A stretch of DNA of 64,000 nt from Eubacterium sulci ATCC 35585 (GCA_001189495.1 CP012068.1:1550001-1614000); one strand, 5' to 3'; shown: positions 1 through 8,499, counted from the first letter of the stretch. Numbers and translations: made by a program. Notes: generated by a model not told the origin, from the letters alone.

Positions 1-335
1 AAAAGATCGAAGCAATAGCTAAGAAGATATATCACGCTGATTCAGTGAACTTTGTCGAGAAGGCACCTAAGCAGCTTGAGGAACTTGAGGCTCTTGGCTT
101 CGGAAATCTTCCTGTCTGCATGGCAAAGACACAGTATTCCTTCTCAGATAATCCAGATTTGCTCGGAGCACCTAAGAACTTCAGTATCTCTGTCAGAAAT
201 CTCAAGGTTTCTGCCGGCGCAGGATTTATCGTTGCCCTTACAGGAGATATCATGACCATGCCGGGACTTCCAAAGAGACCAGCAGCTGAGAGAATCGATA
301 TCGATAACGATGGCAAGATCACTGGACTATTCTAG
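1..335 (+). CDS. fhs: Formate-tetrahydrofolate ligase, C-terminal part (cut by window edge)
   Basis: ATP-dependent ligation of formate to tetrahydrofolate, giving 10-formyl-THF in the cytoplasm. The window starts inside the gene; reading frame 3 gives about 110 residues ending in TAG. The segments [19 protein letters not shown] and [18 protein letters not shown] are the typical C-terminus of formyltetrahydrofolate synthetase. It is followed on the same strand by cyclohydrolase and dehydrogenase genes of the same pathway, which supports the call. The start and most of the protein lie outside the window. Confidence 0.95.
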   Translation, partial: KIEAIAKKIYHADSVNFVEKAPKQLEELEALGFGNLPVCMAKTQYSFSDNPDLLGAPKNFSISVRNLKVSAGAGFIVALTGDIMTMPGLPKRPAAERIDIDNDGKITGLF

Positions 336-420
336 TTTTCAGAGATGATTTTCAAAGCTTAGCAGTTTCAGTATATGCTATCTGAAGAAGCTCTGCCTTC
401 TCAGATTTAGGGGTATAATA

Positions 421-1032
421 ATGACAAAATCACATAACATAGAAGAATTTCTAGAAGTTTTATCTTCATCAAGTCCGACTCCAGGTGGCGGGGGTGCCAG
501 CGCTCTAGTAGGCGCAATTGGTGTTTCACTAGGTCACATGGTTGGAGCCCTAACCAGTGGTAAGAAAAAATACGAACATGTTCAAGGCGAGATAGACCTC
601 TTGCTTAAGCATGCAGATGATTTAAGTAAAAGTCTTACGGACTGCATCCAAAAGGACGCTGATGCCTTTGCTCCACTAGCAAGGTGCTATTCATTGCCAA
701 AAGAGACACCTGGTAGAGATCAGATTATGGAGGGCTGCCTTCAGCAAGCTGCATCAGTTCCATTACGCATCATGCAATTAGCAGCTCAGGCTATAGAGAT
801 TCAGAGAGAGTTCGCAATTGTCGGAAGCCCACTTGTCATCTCAGATGCTGCAACAGGCGTCGCACTTTGCCGCGCCTCACTTATGGGTGCACTGGTTAAT
901 GTGAAGGTAAACACCAAGCTCATGAAGGATAGATGCTATGCAGATATGATTAATGCGGAGGCAGATGCCCTTGCTGAACAGTACTGCAAGCTTTCAGAGG
1001 AGATTTTCTATAACATATTGGAGAGATTTTAA
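421..1032 (+). CDS. fchA: Methenyltetrahydrofolate cyclohydrolase of the cyclodeaminase family
   Basis: A 203-residue, mostly helical protein of the formiminotransferase-cyclodeaminase C-terminal family. The N-terminal signature SPTPGGGGASALVGAIG (about residues 18-34) is the conserved glycine-rich folate-site segment of the family. Stand-alone versions in clostridia act as 5,10-methenyl-THF cyclohydrolase (FchA) or formimino-THF cyclodeaminase; the neighbouring fhs and folD favour the C1-folate role. The start has AGGGG upstream. Its stop codon TAA directly abuts the folD ATG, so the two are probably translationally coupled. FolD downstream can also carry cyclohydrolase activity, so the exact division of labour is uncertain. 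Confidence 0.85.
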   Translation: MTKSHNIEEFLEVLSSSSPTPGGGGASALVGAIGVSLGHMVGALTSGKKKYEHVQGEIDLLLKHADDLSKSLTDCIQKDADAFAPLARCYSLPKETPGRDQIMEGCLQQAASVPLRIMQLAAQAIEIQREFAIVGSPLVISDAATGVALCRASLMGALVNVKVNTKLMKDRCYADMINAEADALAEQYCKLSEEIFYNILERF

Positions 1033-1893
1033 ATGACAGATATATTAAAGGGAGCACCCCTCGTTGATAAGCTCTGTTCTGAGCTAATCGCTAAGGTTAA
1101 GGAGCTATCAAAGCAAAACATCAAGCCTTGCCTTGCCATAGTTAGAGTTGGTGCAAAGCCTAATGACATAAGCTATGAAAACACAATTCTTAAGCGCTGT
1201 GAAAAGATTGGCGTAGTAGCAAAACAGGTAGTGCTTGCAGAGGACATCCCTGCAGAGGATTTTTACGCTGAACTAGAGAATTTAAACGCTGACTGCAATG
1301 TCCATGGCATACTGATGTTTAGACCTCTTCCATCACATATAGATGGTGAGAAGGCTCGCAATTTGATTGCGGCATCAAAGGATGTAGACGGATCAACCGA
1401 TGCTTCTCTTGCAGGCATCTTCACTGATAGCGATGTAGGATTTCCGCCTTGCACCGCTTCTGCAGCAATGGAAATACTAGATTTCTATGGAGTTGAGCTA
1501 AGTGGCAGGAATGCAGTTGTACTAGGCCGCTCTCTAGTTATCGGAAAGCCTGTTGCAATGATGCTTCTCAGAAAGAATGCCAGCGTAACAATCTGCCACA
1601 GCAGAACCAAGAATATAGAGGAGCTTTCACGCTCAGCGGATATCCTTATCGCATGCACAGGCCAGCCAGAGAGTGTAGGACCTGAGTATGTTAATCCAAA
1701 TCAGTGTATAATAGACGTAGGCGTCAGCTATAGTGAAGCTAAGCAAAAGCTTTGCGGAGATGTAGATTTTGATGCAGTCTCAGATAAGGTCGCTTCCATA
1801 ACCCCAGTACCTGGTGGTGTTGGTGGCGTCACATCAACCATACTAGTTAAGCATGTTGTTGAAGCCGCAGCTAAACAAGCGTGCACTAGATAG
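1033..1893 (+). CDS. folD: Bifunctional methylene-THF dehydrogenase / methenyl-THF cyclohydrolase
   Basis: 286 residues, the usual FolD length. It oxidises 5,10-methylene-THF with NAD(P) and hydrolyses the methenyl product to 10-formyl-THF. Visible signatures are the Rossmann segment VVLGRSLVIGKPVAMMLL (family GRSxxVGxP) and the C-terminal loop ITPVPGGVGGVTSTIL (family TPVPGGVGPMT). The position normally holding the catalytic lysine reads SYENTILKRCEKIG (family YxxxKxKxxxxxGI), so the usual YxxxK lysine appears replaced: Y followed by ENTIL. That may mean weakened cyclohydrolase activity, consistent with a dedicated cyclohydrolase gene immediately upstream. The ATG begins right after the upstream stop codon. 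Confidence 0.93.
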   Translation: MTDILKGAPLVDKLCSELIAKVKELSKQNIKPCLAIVRVGAKPNDISYENTILKRCEKIGVVAKQVVLAEDIPAEDFYAELENLNADCNVHGILMFRPLPSHIDGEKARNLIAASKDVDGSTDASLAGIFTDSDVGFPPCTASAAMEILDFYGVELSGRNAVVLGRSLVIGKPVAMMLLRKNASVTICHSRTKNIEELSRSADILIACTGQPESVGPEYVNPNQCIIDVGVSYSEAKQKLCGDVDFDAVSDKVASITPVPGGVGGVTSTILVKHVVEAAAKQACTR

Positions 1894-1925
1894 AACAATA
1901 ATTTGTACTAGTTTAATAAGTTTAA

Positions 1926-2024
1926 TGTCAGAGTAGGATTTGGCGCGTTAAGTGTCGCAGGATGGGAGTTGTCTGCGAACGAAAGGAATTTATTCCTGCG
2001 GTGCCAATTCCGCATCCGCTGCCA
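1926..2024 (+). promoter_or_regulatory. Tetrahydrofolate (THF) riboswitch aptamer
   Basis: The sequence matches the folT-type THF aptamer, including the signature GCGTTAAGTG at 1945-1954. The helices can be traced by eye. P1 is 1926-1931 with 2019-2024 (one mismatch) and P2 is 1936-1944 with 2003-2011 (one mismatch). P3 is TCGCAG 1955-1960 with CTGCGA 1973-1978, and the apical hairpin is AGGAA 1984-1988 with TTCCT 1993-1997. The pseudoknot GGATG 1960-1964 pairs with CATCC 2013-2017; P3 and the pseudoknot share base 1960. It sits directly upstream of a folate carrier gene, the classic context of this class. Confidence 0.95.
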
Positions 2025-2033
2025 CTTTAGATT

Positions 2034-2069
2034 CTTCTTTTGTGGCATAGCCATGAAAGGAGTTTTTTT
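2034..2069 (+). terminator. Riboswitch expression platform: intrinsic terminator that covers the folT ribosome binding site
   Basis: A 13-bp stem, 2034-2046 with 2050-2062 (two or three G-U pairs), has a 3-nt loop and is followed by seven T (2063-2069). The 3' arm contains AAAGGAG, the only plausible Shine-Dalgarno site of the next gene. Bases TGCCAC at 2020-2025, the 3' strand of aptamer helix P1, are exactly complementary to GTGGCA at 2042-2047 in the 5' arm. This predicts an antiterminator in the ligand-free state and termination when folate is bound. Confidence 0.85.
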
Positions 2070-2070
2070 A

Positions 2071-2589
2071 ATGAAAACAAACACAAAACAAATGACGCTG
2101 AATTCAGTTCTAGCCGCTATTTGCGCAACTCTAGCCTTCCTTGCAATCTCAACGCAGGGAATGAAGATCACCTTTGAGAGTTTCCCCGTTCTCATCGGCG
2201 CATTGTTATTCGGACCGCTAAGCGGAGTTGCCATCGGTACACTAGGTACCGTAATCTACCAGCTGCTCAAATTCGGCATCACATTCACAACACCACTTTG
2301 GATTCTACCATACACTCTCTACGGACTGTATGTGGGATTATATGCAAAGCGTCACGGCTTCAAGCTAAGCACTAAGCAAACATTCTTCATCATAATGTCA
2401 GGAGAGCTTCTGATTACAGTAATCAACACTATTTCACTCTATATAGATAGCCACATCTACGGCTACTACACTCCTGCTTTGATTTTAGGACTTCTGCTTC
2501 CTAGACTTGGACTCTGCGTTGCAAAGGGAATCGCATTCTCAGTAATCGCACCTCAGATAGTGAAGCCACTTCAGAAAATATCAAAGTAA
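2071..2589 (+). CDS. folT: ECF transporter substrate-binding subunit, folate type
   Basis: 172 residues from the ATG chosen because AAAGGAG lies 8-9 bases before it; an upstream in-frame start would read through the riboswitch. The protein is a small integral membrane protein with about five or six hydrophobic segments and the N-terminal region TLAFLAISTQGMKITFESFPVLIGALLFGP, typical of S-components of energy-coupling factor vitamin transporters. Folate is assigned from the THF riboswitch and the surrounding C1-folate genes. It would need the shared EcfA/EcfA'/EcfT module, which is not in this window. Confidence 0.88.
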   Translation: MKTNTKQMTLNSVLAAICATLAFLAISTQGMKITFESFPVLIGALLFGPLSGVAIGTLGTVIYQLLKFGITFTTPLWILPYTLYGLYVGLYAKRHGFKLSTKQTFFIIMSGELLITVINTISLYIDSHIYGYYTPALILGLLLPRLGLCVAKGIAFSVIAPQIVKPLQKISK

Positions 2590-2601
2590 GATTAGAGTAA
2601 A

Positions 2602-4443
2602 ATGGAAAACACAAACAAAAGAATGAAGGCTGAGCAAATCCTCACCTACGATGATGCGTTAAACTACATCGAAAACTACACATGGAGCAAGACTCGCCTA
2701 GGTCTTTCGAGAACCTACGAGCTACTTGATGCGCTCGGAAACCCACAGGATTCACTTAAATTTGTCCACGTAGCCGGAAGCAACGGTAAAGGAAGTACCT
2801 GCGCAATGCTCTCATCGATACTGTCAAAGGCTGGATTTAAGACAGGTTTCTATCTGTCCCCTCACCTTTTCAGTTTCTGCGAGCGTTTTCAGATAAATGG
2901 AAGACAAATCGCTGAAGAGGATTTCATAGATATAACAAGGAAGGTTGCAGCCGCTGCGGACAGCCTAGACGACCATCCTAGTCAGTTTGAAATTTCGACC
3001 GCCATAGCCTTTCTCTACTTCAAGACTCAGGGCTGTGACATCGTCGTTCTCGAAGTTGGCATGGGGGGAAGCCTAGACAGCACCAATGTTATAAATGCTC
3101 CAGAAGTTGCCGTAATCTGTAACATCGGCCTAGACCACACAGATTTCCTCGGAAACACTCTTGCCGAAATAGCAGAAAACAAAGCAGGCATTATTAAGCC
3201 CGGTTGCGAGGTAGTTTGCTACGAAATGGCTAGCGAGGCGCTATCAGTCATAGAAAACAGATGCAAGGAGCTAAACACTCCTCTTCATATATCAAAGTTT
3301 GATAGCCTAAAGTATCTAAACCAAAGCCTGAAATCTCAATCCTTTAGCTACGATGGCATAGAATACTCAATATCCCTTCTCGGCGAGCACCAGTGCAAAA
3401 ACGCCTCTGTCGCAATAGAGGTAATTAAAGCGCTCCGCTCAAGAGGATGGACAGTCTCTGACGAGTCCCTAAAGCAAGGCCTCCGCGACGCTAAATGGCC
3501 AGCAAGATTTGAGATACTGTCACTTGACCCTATATTCATTTTAGACGGAGGGCATAATCCACAGTGCGCCAGTTCCATTGCTAAGGCAATCTCAGACTAT
3601 CTTCCTGAGCAGAAGCTTAAACTTGTGATTGGAATGCTTGCAGACAAAAACGTCAGCGAGGTCATAGATATAATTGCACCTAAGGTAAGCGAGTTCTACT
3701 GCCTTGCGCCAGATAGCGATAGAGCAATGGCAGCTGGCGAACTTGCAGGTTTGATTAGGTCAAAAGGATTAAACGCTAAGGCATACGCTTCAAGCGAAGA
3801 TTGCCTATCTGAAGTTTTAGATACTGCAGGTGAACAGCCTGTAATGGCATTCGGATCACTATACCTTGCAGGAGAACTTAGAAAAAGCGCTGCAAAAGTA
3901 CTTCAGAAAAAGCAAAGAAAAGAAGCTCTAGCTGCAAGAAACTCACTCAGCAGTGACTATATAGAGAAGGCATCTCATGCAATCTGCGAAAAGCTTATCT
4001 CTAGCGATGACTTTCAAAGCGCTAAGAAGATATTCGTTTACAAGGCTGTAGCTTGTGAGGTAAGGCTTGATGATTTGATAGAAAAAGCATTGTCCCTTGG
4101 TAAGGAGATATATTACCCACTCTGCAAAAGTAAGGGTGAAATGCTAGCCCTAAAACCAGGTCAAGATACAGTTTGGAAAGAGGGTTCTTTCGGAATATCA
4201 GAGCCTAGTGAAGACGGATCTAGCGAAGCTAAACCGAGCGAGCTAGACCTCATAATATGTCCGCTGGCTGGCTTTGATGAAGCTGGAAATCGCATAGGAA
4301 TGGGCGGTGGATACTACGATAGATTTCTTGCGAAAGCTGGATTAGCAAAGGTCGTAGGAGTTGCCTTTGATTGCCAGAGGCTAGAGAGAATACTTGCTCA
4401 GCCACATGACATTGCGCTTCCAAAGATAATCACAGAAAAATAA
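2602..4443 (+). CDS. folC: Fusion of folylpolyglutamate synthase and 5-formyltetrahydrofolate cyclo-ligase
   Basis: 613 residues in one uninterrupted frame. Residues 1 to about 430 are a Mur-ligase-like FolC: the ATP loop AGSNGKGST is at 58-66, followed by FYLSPHLFSFCERFQING and EVGMGGSLDSTN. This part adds glutamates to folates and possibly also acts as dihydrofolate synthase. Residues about 436-613 are a complete 5-formyl-THF cyclo-ligase, with KKQRKEALAARN at its start, GMGGGYYDRF at 566-575 and a family-like end with HDIALPKIITE. That half converts 5-formyl-THF to 5,10-methenyl-THF using ATP. The start lies 12 bases after the folT stop and has a weak ribosome binding site. Confidence 0.92.
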   Translation: MENTNKRMKAEQILTYDDALNYIENYTWSKTRLGLSRTYELLDALGNPQDSLKFVHVAGSNGKGSTCAMLSSILSKAGFKTGFYLSPHLFSFCERFQINGRQIAEEDFIDITRKVAAAADSLDDHPSQFEISTAIAFLYFKTQGCDIVVLEVGMGGSLDSTNVINAPEVAVICNIGLDHTDFLGNTLAEIAENKAGIIKPGCEVVCYEMASEALSVIENRCKELNTPLHISKFDSLKYLNQSLKSQSFSYDGIEYSISLLGEHQCKNASVAIEVIKALRSRGWTVSDESLKQGLRDAKWPARFEILSLDPIFILDGGHNPQCASSIAKAISDYLPEQKLKLVIGMLADKNVSEVIDIIAPKVSEFYCLAPDSDRAMAAGELAGLIRSKGLNAKAYASSEDCLSEVLDTAGEQPVMAFGSLYLAGELRKSAAKVLQKKQRKEALAARNSLSSDYIEKASHAICEKLISSDDFQSAKKIFVYKAVACEVRLDDLIEKALSLGKEIYYPLCKSKGEMLALKPGQDTVWKEGSFGISEPSEDGSSEAKPSELDLIICPLAGFDEAGNRIGMGGGYYDRFLAKAGLAKVVGVAFDCQRLERILAQPHDIALPKIITEK

Positions 4444-4447
4444 ACTT

Positions 4448-4474
4448 AGCCCTGCATCAAATGCAGGGCTTTTT
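4448..4474 (+). terminator. Intrinsic terminator of the folate operon
   Basis: Perfect 10-bp stem AGCCCTGCAT / ATGCAGGGCT with a CAA loop, followed by TTTT on the plus strand, just after the folC stop. Confidence 0.9.
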
Positions 4475-4478
4475 CATC

Positions 4479-4510
4479 AAAAAGAGTGCATGAGAATCTC
4501 ATACACTCTT
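4479..4510 (-). terminator. Intrinsic terminator of pckA
   Basis: Read on the minus strand, AAGAGTGTATGAGA and TCATGCACTCTT pair around a short loop, followed by a T run. It faces the folC terminator between the two converging operons. Confidence 0.85.
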
Positions 4511-4515
4511 ACATT

Positions 4516-6084
4516 TTATTTTAGCTTAGGTCCTGCAGCTACAACCTCTGCATCCATCTTTTTGTACTTCTTGAAGTTTTCAACAAAGCTTGAAGCCAGC
4601 TTCTGACATCTCTCCTCATAAGCATTCTTATCTTCCCATGTATTTGCAGGAATTAGAAGCTCTGAAGGAACTCCTTCTATGCTCGTAGGAACTGATACAC
4701 CAAAGGTCTCGTCTTTAACAAACTCAGACTTCTCTATCTCTCCTGTAAGAGCAGCTGTTACCATTGCTCTTGTATATGATAGCTTCATTCTCTTGCCAGT
4801 ACCATTCCATCCTGTGTTTATTAGGTAAACATTAGCACCTGACTTTTCTACCTTTTCGGCTAGCATTCTAGCATAAACAGAAGGATCTAGCGGTAGGAAC
4901 GGCTCTCCAAAACATGTTGAGAATGTTGGAACGGGCTCGATTATGCCGATTTCCGTACCAGCCACCTTTGATGTAAAGCCCGAAACGAAATAGTACATAG
5001 CCTGATTTCTATCTAGCTTAGAAATTGGAGGAAGTACTCCGTAAGCATCTGCTGTAAGGAAGATTACAGTCTTAGGCACGCTCTTAGATATTCCCGAAAG
5101 CTCTGCATTTGGTATATGCTCAATAGGATATCCAACTCTTGTGTTTACTGCTAGGGAATCATCAAAGAAGTCAAACTCTCTTGTCTCCTCGTCCATAACA
5201 ACATTCTCCACCAAAGCGCCAGCCTTAATAGCGTTATAGATTTCCGGTTCGGTCTCTACAGAAAGATTGATGCACTTCGCGTAACATCCACCCTCAAAGT
5301 TGAATATTGAATCATCGGACCAGCCGTGCTCATCATCACCGATAAGCTTGCGATTAGGATCTGCTGAAAGCGTCGTCTTTCCTGTTCCTGAAAGACCAAA
5401 GAACACTGCGCTGTCATTATCTTTTCCGACATTTGCCGAGCAGTGCATTGGGAAAACATCCATCTTAGGAAGATCGTAGTTCATGATTGAGAAGACAGAT
5501 TTCTTGATTTCTCCTGAGTAGTATGTTCCGCAGATTAAAACCTCATGCGATTCATAGTTTACTATGATAGCAGCTTCTGAGTTTGTTCCGTCAACCTCAG
5601 GGACGCACTTGAATCCAGGTGCTACATAGATTGTATAGTCCTGCTTAAAGCTCTCAAGTTGCTCAGCAGTAGGTCTCATCAAAAGTTGATGAATGAATAG
5701 GTTCTGTGAAGCAAGCTCATTTATGATTCTAAATGACTGTCTATATCTTTCGTCTCCACCTGCAAATCCATCAAAGATGAACACTTCTTTGTTCTGCAAG
5801 TATGCTACTATCTTAGCTTTTAGCGCATTGAATTTTGATTCCTCGATTGGGCGATTAACCTTTCCCCAAGCGATTTCATCGTGAACTGCTGGCGTGTCAA
5901 CGATGAATTTGTCATTTGCACTTCTTCCTGTATATTTACCAGTTTTTACAACTAGTGCTCCCGTATTTGAGAGCTTACCCTCGCCTCTTCTCAAAGCATG
6001 CTCAGTGAGCTTGGCAGGTGATAGATTGCGATAAATTGCCTTTGTATTAATAATGCCGGATGTTTCCAGTCCGTAGGTTTCCAT
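4516..6084 (-). CDS. pckA: Phosphoenolpyruvate carboxykinase (ATP)
   Basis: 522 residues. Catalyses ATP-dependent interconversion of oxaloacetate and phosphoenolpyruvate plus CO2. In anaerobic Clostridia it may run toward oxaloacetate formation. The kinase-1a P-loop GLSGTGKT is at residues 230-237, with the downstream metal site LIGDDEHGW and the substrate arginine segment TGRSANDKF near 52-60. The ATP-specific family is indicated by this P-loop and the length. AGGAGG lies a few bases upstream of the ATG. The gene follows the M18 aminopeptidase gene after only 34 bases, so the two may be co-transcribed. Confidence 0.96.
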   Translation of the reverse strand: METYGLETSGIINTKAIYRNLSPAKLTEHALRRGEGKLSNTGALVVKTGKYTGRSANDKFIVDTPAVHDEIAWGKVNRPIEESKFNALKAKIVAYLQNKEVFIFDGFAGGDERYRQSFRIINELASQNLFIHQLLMRPTAEQLESFKQDYTIYVAPGFKCVPEVDGTNSEAAIIVNYESHEVLICGTYYSGEIKKSVFSIMNYDLPKMDVFPMHCSANVGKDNDSAVFFGLSGTGKTTLSADPNRKLIGDDEHGWSDDSIFNFEGGCYAKCINLSVETEPEIYNAIKAGALVENVVMDEETREFDFFDDSLAVNTRVGYPIEHIPNAELSGISKSVPKTVIFLTADAYGVLPPISKLDRNQAMYYFVSGFTSKVAGTEIGIIEPVPTFSTCFGEPFLPLDPSVYARMLAEKVEKSGANVYLINTGWNGTGKRMKLSYTRAMVTAALTGEIEKSEFVKDETFGVSVPTSIEGVPSELLIPANTWEDKNAYEERCQKLASSFVENFKKYKKMDAEVVAAGPKLK

Positions 6085-6118
6085 TTGTTTCCTCCTATAT
6101 CCGAGTTAAGTATCTTAG

Positions 6119-7456
6119 TTAAAAACTTAGTGAATAACTTCCTGCTCCTTCAAAGACCACACTGGTCTCGTAGAAGCATTTTAGCGCTTTGATCAAATAA
6201 TCTGTATCCTCACTGCCTGCCGTTTCGTATGGCGAATGCATCGCAAGCTGTGCCAGTCCTATGTCGACTGTATTTAATGATACCTGAGCGCTAGATATAT
6301 TTCCGAGTGTCGAACCGCCCGCCATATCTGAGCGATTTGCAAACTCTTGGTAGGGAACCTCTGCCCTTTTACAAATCTGTTTGAACATAGCAGCTGAAAC
6401 TGCGTCCGTCGTATATTTCTGGTTAGCACTGTGCTTTATCACTATGCCCTTATTCATCTCCGGTCTGTTTATAGGGTCAGCCTTTGATGAGGCATTTGGA
6501 TGTACCGCATGCGCGTTGTCCGCTGAGACCATCATGCTAGAAGCCACAAGCTTTGCAATCTCCGAAACACTCTTTCCGAAAGCTTCACCTATCCTGCTTA
6601 TAGTATCGCTTAGGAAGGTTGACCCTGCTCCCTGCTTGGTTTCACTTCCGACCTCCTCATTATCAAAGGCCGCCAGCATCGGGATAGAATCCTTGCTCTC
6701 CGCGGTTAAGATTGCCTGCAGAGCAGAGTAAACGCACTGCAGATCATCGATGTGCGGAGCTGAGAAGAATTCGTTCTTCGCTCCCCAGAAAGTCGGCTTC
6801 GTCCTGCTATACAGAAACAGATCACTTCCGACAATATTATCCTTACATACACCGGCAGAATCCGCTACTAGCTCCATGAACTCACCCTTTGATCCCATCT
6901 GAGAAAAAAGCGGTAACATATCATTTTGCACGTTGAACGCGATTCCGTCGTTTGCTTTACGGTTCATGTGGATTGCAAGATTTGGAATCATAAGGAGATC
7001 ACGGTCGATGTTGACAAGCTTAGTGCTTAGTCTAACCTGGCCTCCTGCCTCGTCACATTCCTCACTAACAACAACTCTTCCAGCAACCGAAAGCGGTCTG
7101 TCAAACCACGGAGCCATTAGCATACCGCCATAGCCTTCCACATTAAGCTTGACATATAGCTCACCCTCTTCAAGCTCAGGTCTATCACCCTTAATCTTGA
7201 AACATGGTGAATCAGTGTGCGCTGAAGCAATCTGGAATCCCTTAAAATTATTTTTGGGCAGCCTAAAAGCCAGAACCGATGACTCGTTTCTGACTACAAA
7301 GTATTTGCCGTTATTTTTTAGATTCCACGAACTGCCCTCGCTGAGTTCCTCAAAGCCCTGCTCCTCCAGTATCGCACGCATATTTGCTACGACATGAAAG
7401 GGCGTAGGAGACTTTTCTAGGAAGCCCATAAGCGCCTTCGTTGAATTTTCGTACAT
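6119..7456 (-). CDS. apeB: M18 family aminopeptidase
   Basis: 445 residues from the ATG at 7456, preferred over an upstream in-frame TTG because GGAGGA lies just before it. M18 enzymes are cytoplasmic dinuclear-metal aminopeptidases (aspartyl aminopeptidase family). Metal-site motifs are visible in order: SAHTDSPCFKIK near residue 80, the AAFDNEEVGSET segment in the middle and DNAHAVHPN after it, ending with the HSPYETAGSEDTDYL helix region. It lies immediately upstream of pckA. The exact substrate is not determined by sequence. Confidence 0.93.
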   Translation of the reverse strand: MYENSTKALMGFLEKSPTPFHVVANMRAILEEQGFEELSEGSSWNLKNNGKYFVVRNESSVLAFRLPKNNFKGFQIASAHTDSPCFKIKGDRPELEEGELYVKLNVEGYGGMLMAPWFDRPLSVAGRVVVSEECDEAGGQVRLSTKLVNIDRDLLMIPNLAIHMNRKANDGIAFNVQNDMLPLFSQMGSKGEFMELVADSAGVCKDNIVGSDLFLYSRTKPTFWGAKNEFFSAPHIDDLQCVYSALQAILTAESKDSIPMLAAFDNEEVGSETKQGAGSTFLSDTISRIGEAFGKSVSEIAKLVASSMMVSADNAHAVHPNASSKADPINRPEMNKGIVIKHSANQKYTTDAVSAAMFKQICKRAEVPYQEFANRSDMAGGSTLGNISSAQVSLNTVDIGLAQLAMHSPYETAGSEDTDYLIKALKCFYETSVVFEGAGSYSLSF

Positions 7457-7604
7457 TTCATCCTCCAAAATCTCTATCAATTGTACTAATACTATTATAC
7501 GACATTACAAAGAGATTTTGTTAAATAAATGTTAATTATTTTGATCTATATATTTTGTTTTGTAATTAAATTCATCAAAACCATAAATTACTTGACTGCT
7601 ACAT

Positions 7605-7676
7605 AAAAACTTGCCGAGCTTAACCAAGCTATGCTTGGACTTAGGTTTCGACTTCCTAAATTCGGCACAGCTCAAG
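7605..7676 (-). other. Predicted branched RNA structure, possible tetR terminator
   Basis: On the minus strand two hairpins, TTAGG/CCTAA and CCAAGC/GCTTGG, are enclosed by an outer stem CTTG plus CCGA pairing with TCGGCAAG (a bulge lies in one arm). Together they form a three-way junction followed by five T. It lies 60 bases past the tetR stop and 150 bases before the aminopeptidase gene. It may simply be an elaborate terminator; no known RNA family is recognised. The 280-base gap 7457-7735 otherwise shows nothing. Confidence 0.45.
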
Positions 7677-7735
7677 TATACCTAGCACTGGCGCGTTCTG
7701 CCCTAGCCTCATCCGTCGGATATTCGCAACAAAAC

Positions 7736-8389
7736 TTAGCTTCGCTCCTCGACTAGCGCCATTCCTACCGTTCCTACGCTCGCCGTTATATTGCTCAAGA
7801 ATAGCGCAATATCGTCGTCGCTAACCGGGTAGTCCAGTTCTTTCCAAAGAAAGATTGTTGCAAGCATTCCCTCCATAACAAAGGTCAGATATAAATCCAT
7901 CCAAGGCATGCTCTTTTCGTTAGCCCCTGCATAGGCAATCAGGGTCGCCTTCTCCTGCTTTACAATCTTCTTAGTAAGTCTCGAATGCCCGTCAAAATAC
8001 ATCACAAGCTTAAACAGCTCTGGATTATACCTAAGCTGATTAATCAGATTCTCAAAGATAGGAAGTATAATCTTTGATAGTTCCTCCTGCTCTGCTGACA
8101 TCTGATTCTTGCCCTCGTACTTTGCCATATCCACATGAGACTTTGCTATACAATCGACCAATAGTCCGTTGAGATCTTCTACTAAGTTATTTTCGATTTC
8201 GTCCATAACCTGGTAGATATCGGAATAGTGATTATAGAAGGTTTTTCTATTCACATCCGCTTCCTTCGTTAACTCGATAATAGTAATATCGGAAATGTTT
8301 TTCTTGTCCATAAGCGTCATAAGCGCATCCTGAATCGCTTTCTTGGTCTTCTTAACACGTCTATCGCTATGCTTTTTGTTGTCATTCAT
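7736..8389 (-). CDS. TetR/AcrR family transcriptional regulator
   Basis: 217 residues from the ATG at 8389, chosen because GAGGAGA precedes it; a longer frame adds 19 residues with no ribosome binding site. The N-terminal helix-turn-helix covers about residues 12-58 (KKAIQDALMTLMDKKNISDITIIELTKEADVNRKTFYNHYSDI is the TetR pattern with its NRKTFYNHY recognition helix). The C-terminal ligand domain is variable and resembles the TetR_C_8-like group; no ligand can be inferred. It is divergent from a small membrane-protein gene, with an inverted repeat in the shared upstream region. Confidence 0.9.
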   Translation of the reverse strand: MNDNKKHSDRRVKKTKKAIQDALMTLMDKKNISDITIIELTKEADVNRKTFYNHYSDIYQVMDEIENNLVEDLNGLLVDCIAKSHVDMAKYEGKNQMSAEQEELSKIILPIFENLINQLRYNPELFKLVMYFDGHSRLTKKIVKQEKATLIAYAGANEKSMPWMDLYLTFVMEGMLATIFLWKELDYPVSDDDIALFLSNITASVGTVGMALVEERS

Positions 8390-8442
8390 ACTCGTCTCCT
8401 CTAATTCTGCATACTTTACACGTCTACGCCTATATTGGTCAT

Positions 8443-8499
8443 TCAATTGTATATACTCATCATACTACTTATTTGTATAATAATCAACATCGTACAAAT
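8443..8499 (-). promoter_or_regulatory. Probable tetR promoter with overlapping inverted repeat
   Basis: Inverted repeat ATTTGTA (8471-8477) / TACAAAT (8493-8499) with a 15-base spacer. On the minus strand a TTGATT hexamer inside it is spaced 17 bases from TATGAT, giving a plausible -35/-10 pair for tetR. Such overlap is typical of autoregulation by TetR proteins, but the operator assignment is inferred. Confidence 0.4.

Noticed and set aside
7457-7480. TTG start eight codons upstream for the M18 aminopeptidase
   Set aside because: The strong GGAGGA site lies between this TTG and the ATG at 7456, supporting the ATG.
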